A stretch of 44,622 nucleotides of DNA. Origin: Gammaproteobacteria bacterium. GTDB taxonomy: Bacteria > Pseudomonadota > Gammaproteobacteria > Pseudomonadales > Cellvibrionaceae. The stretch covers positions 1-44,622 of the forward strand of contig JANYIO010000107.1 in assembly GCA_025362015.1 (NCBI GenBank), written 5' to 3'. Shown piece after piece: positions 44,575 through 44,622 of the stretch. The notes beneath the pieces are model-generated. The model had not been told where the DNA came from. It did not search any database and saw nothing but the letters and a program-made list of their open reading frames with translations. The stretch's first letter is position 1; each line of letters begins with the position of its first letter. A program made the translations under genes and the position numbers.

Positions 44575-44622
44575 GTTGCTAGCAAGACAATAGTTAACAA
44601 AACAGCGTTAATTAGTTACTGA

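Overview
The window looks like chromosomal DNA from a polysaccharide-handling gammaproteobacterium, most like Cellvibrio and its relatives. The basis is Ser/Ala-rich linkers in secreted proteins, a large TonB-dependent receptor of the carbohydrate type, GH5 and GH128 glycosidases, and housekeeping genes (glyA, minCDE, ettA) of gammaproteobacterial type. The genus is an inference; no rRNA or tRNA gene was found.

Layout. 1-5028 (all minus): a secreted HEXXHXXGXXH metalloprotease cut by the window edge, a small membrane-anchored protein resembling a protease propeptide, a CPA2-type cation/proton antiporter, and glyA. 5629-21361: a large exopolysaccharide locus. Ten plus-strand polysaccharide genes and one glycosidase are packed with 4-11 bp overlaps or short gaps, and converge on a minus-strand block of three. 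The proteins resemble the Xanthomonas xanthan (Gum) set one by one: GumB, C, E, H, K, M, I, J on plus, and GumL and GumD on minus. Extra genes not in the classical gum operon are a P-loop 'kinase' with no visible ATP-site residues, a GH5 endoglucanase, a GT25 glycosyltransferase and an outer-membrane beta-barrel protein. GumF/GumG acetyltransferases are absent. 21452-26013: a repeat-flanked 2OG-Fe(II) oxygenase, a YgjP-like metalloprotease, a YceI lipoprotein and minCDE. 26248-29872: a DUF3300 protein and ettA. 30003-32036: a divergent LysR / beta-propeller pair, each with a frameshift. 32120-33163: a GH128-like lipoprotein.

33290-40530 is an accessory region: short, functionally unrelated, mostly minus-strand genes (alpha/beta hydrolase, LysE exporter, hypothetical proteins, glutaredoxin-like protein, SDR, DUF6326-like membrane protein, galM lipoprotein), two transposase remnants and a decapitated universal stress protein. 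Several gene boundaries carry short motifs of the form TTAGCTCGGCGTTAG that resemble integron attC core ends. The window closes with a TonB-dependent receptor (41365-44574) preceded by an 838-bp leader with a perfect 22-bp tandem duplication.

How the genes work together. The gum-like locus can be read as a Wzx/Wzy pathway. GumD primes undecaprenyl phosphate with Glc-1-P; GumM, GumH, GumK and GumI would add Glc, Man, GlcA and Man; GumL pyruvylates; GumJ flips; GumE polymerises; GumB/GumC and possibly the beta-barrel protein export. The predicted product is a non-acetylated xanthan-like polymer with a cellulose-type backbone. That would make the in-operon GH5 endo-beta-1,4-glucanase a plausible trimming or release enzyme.
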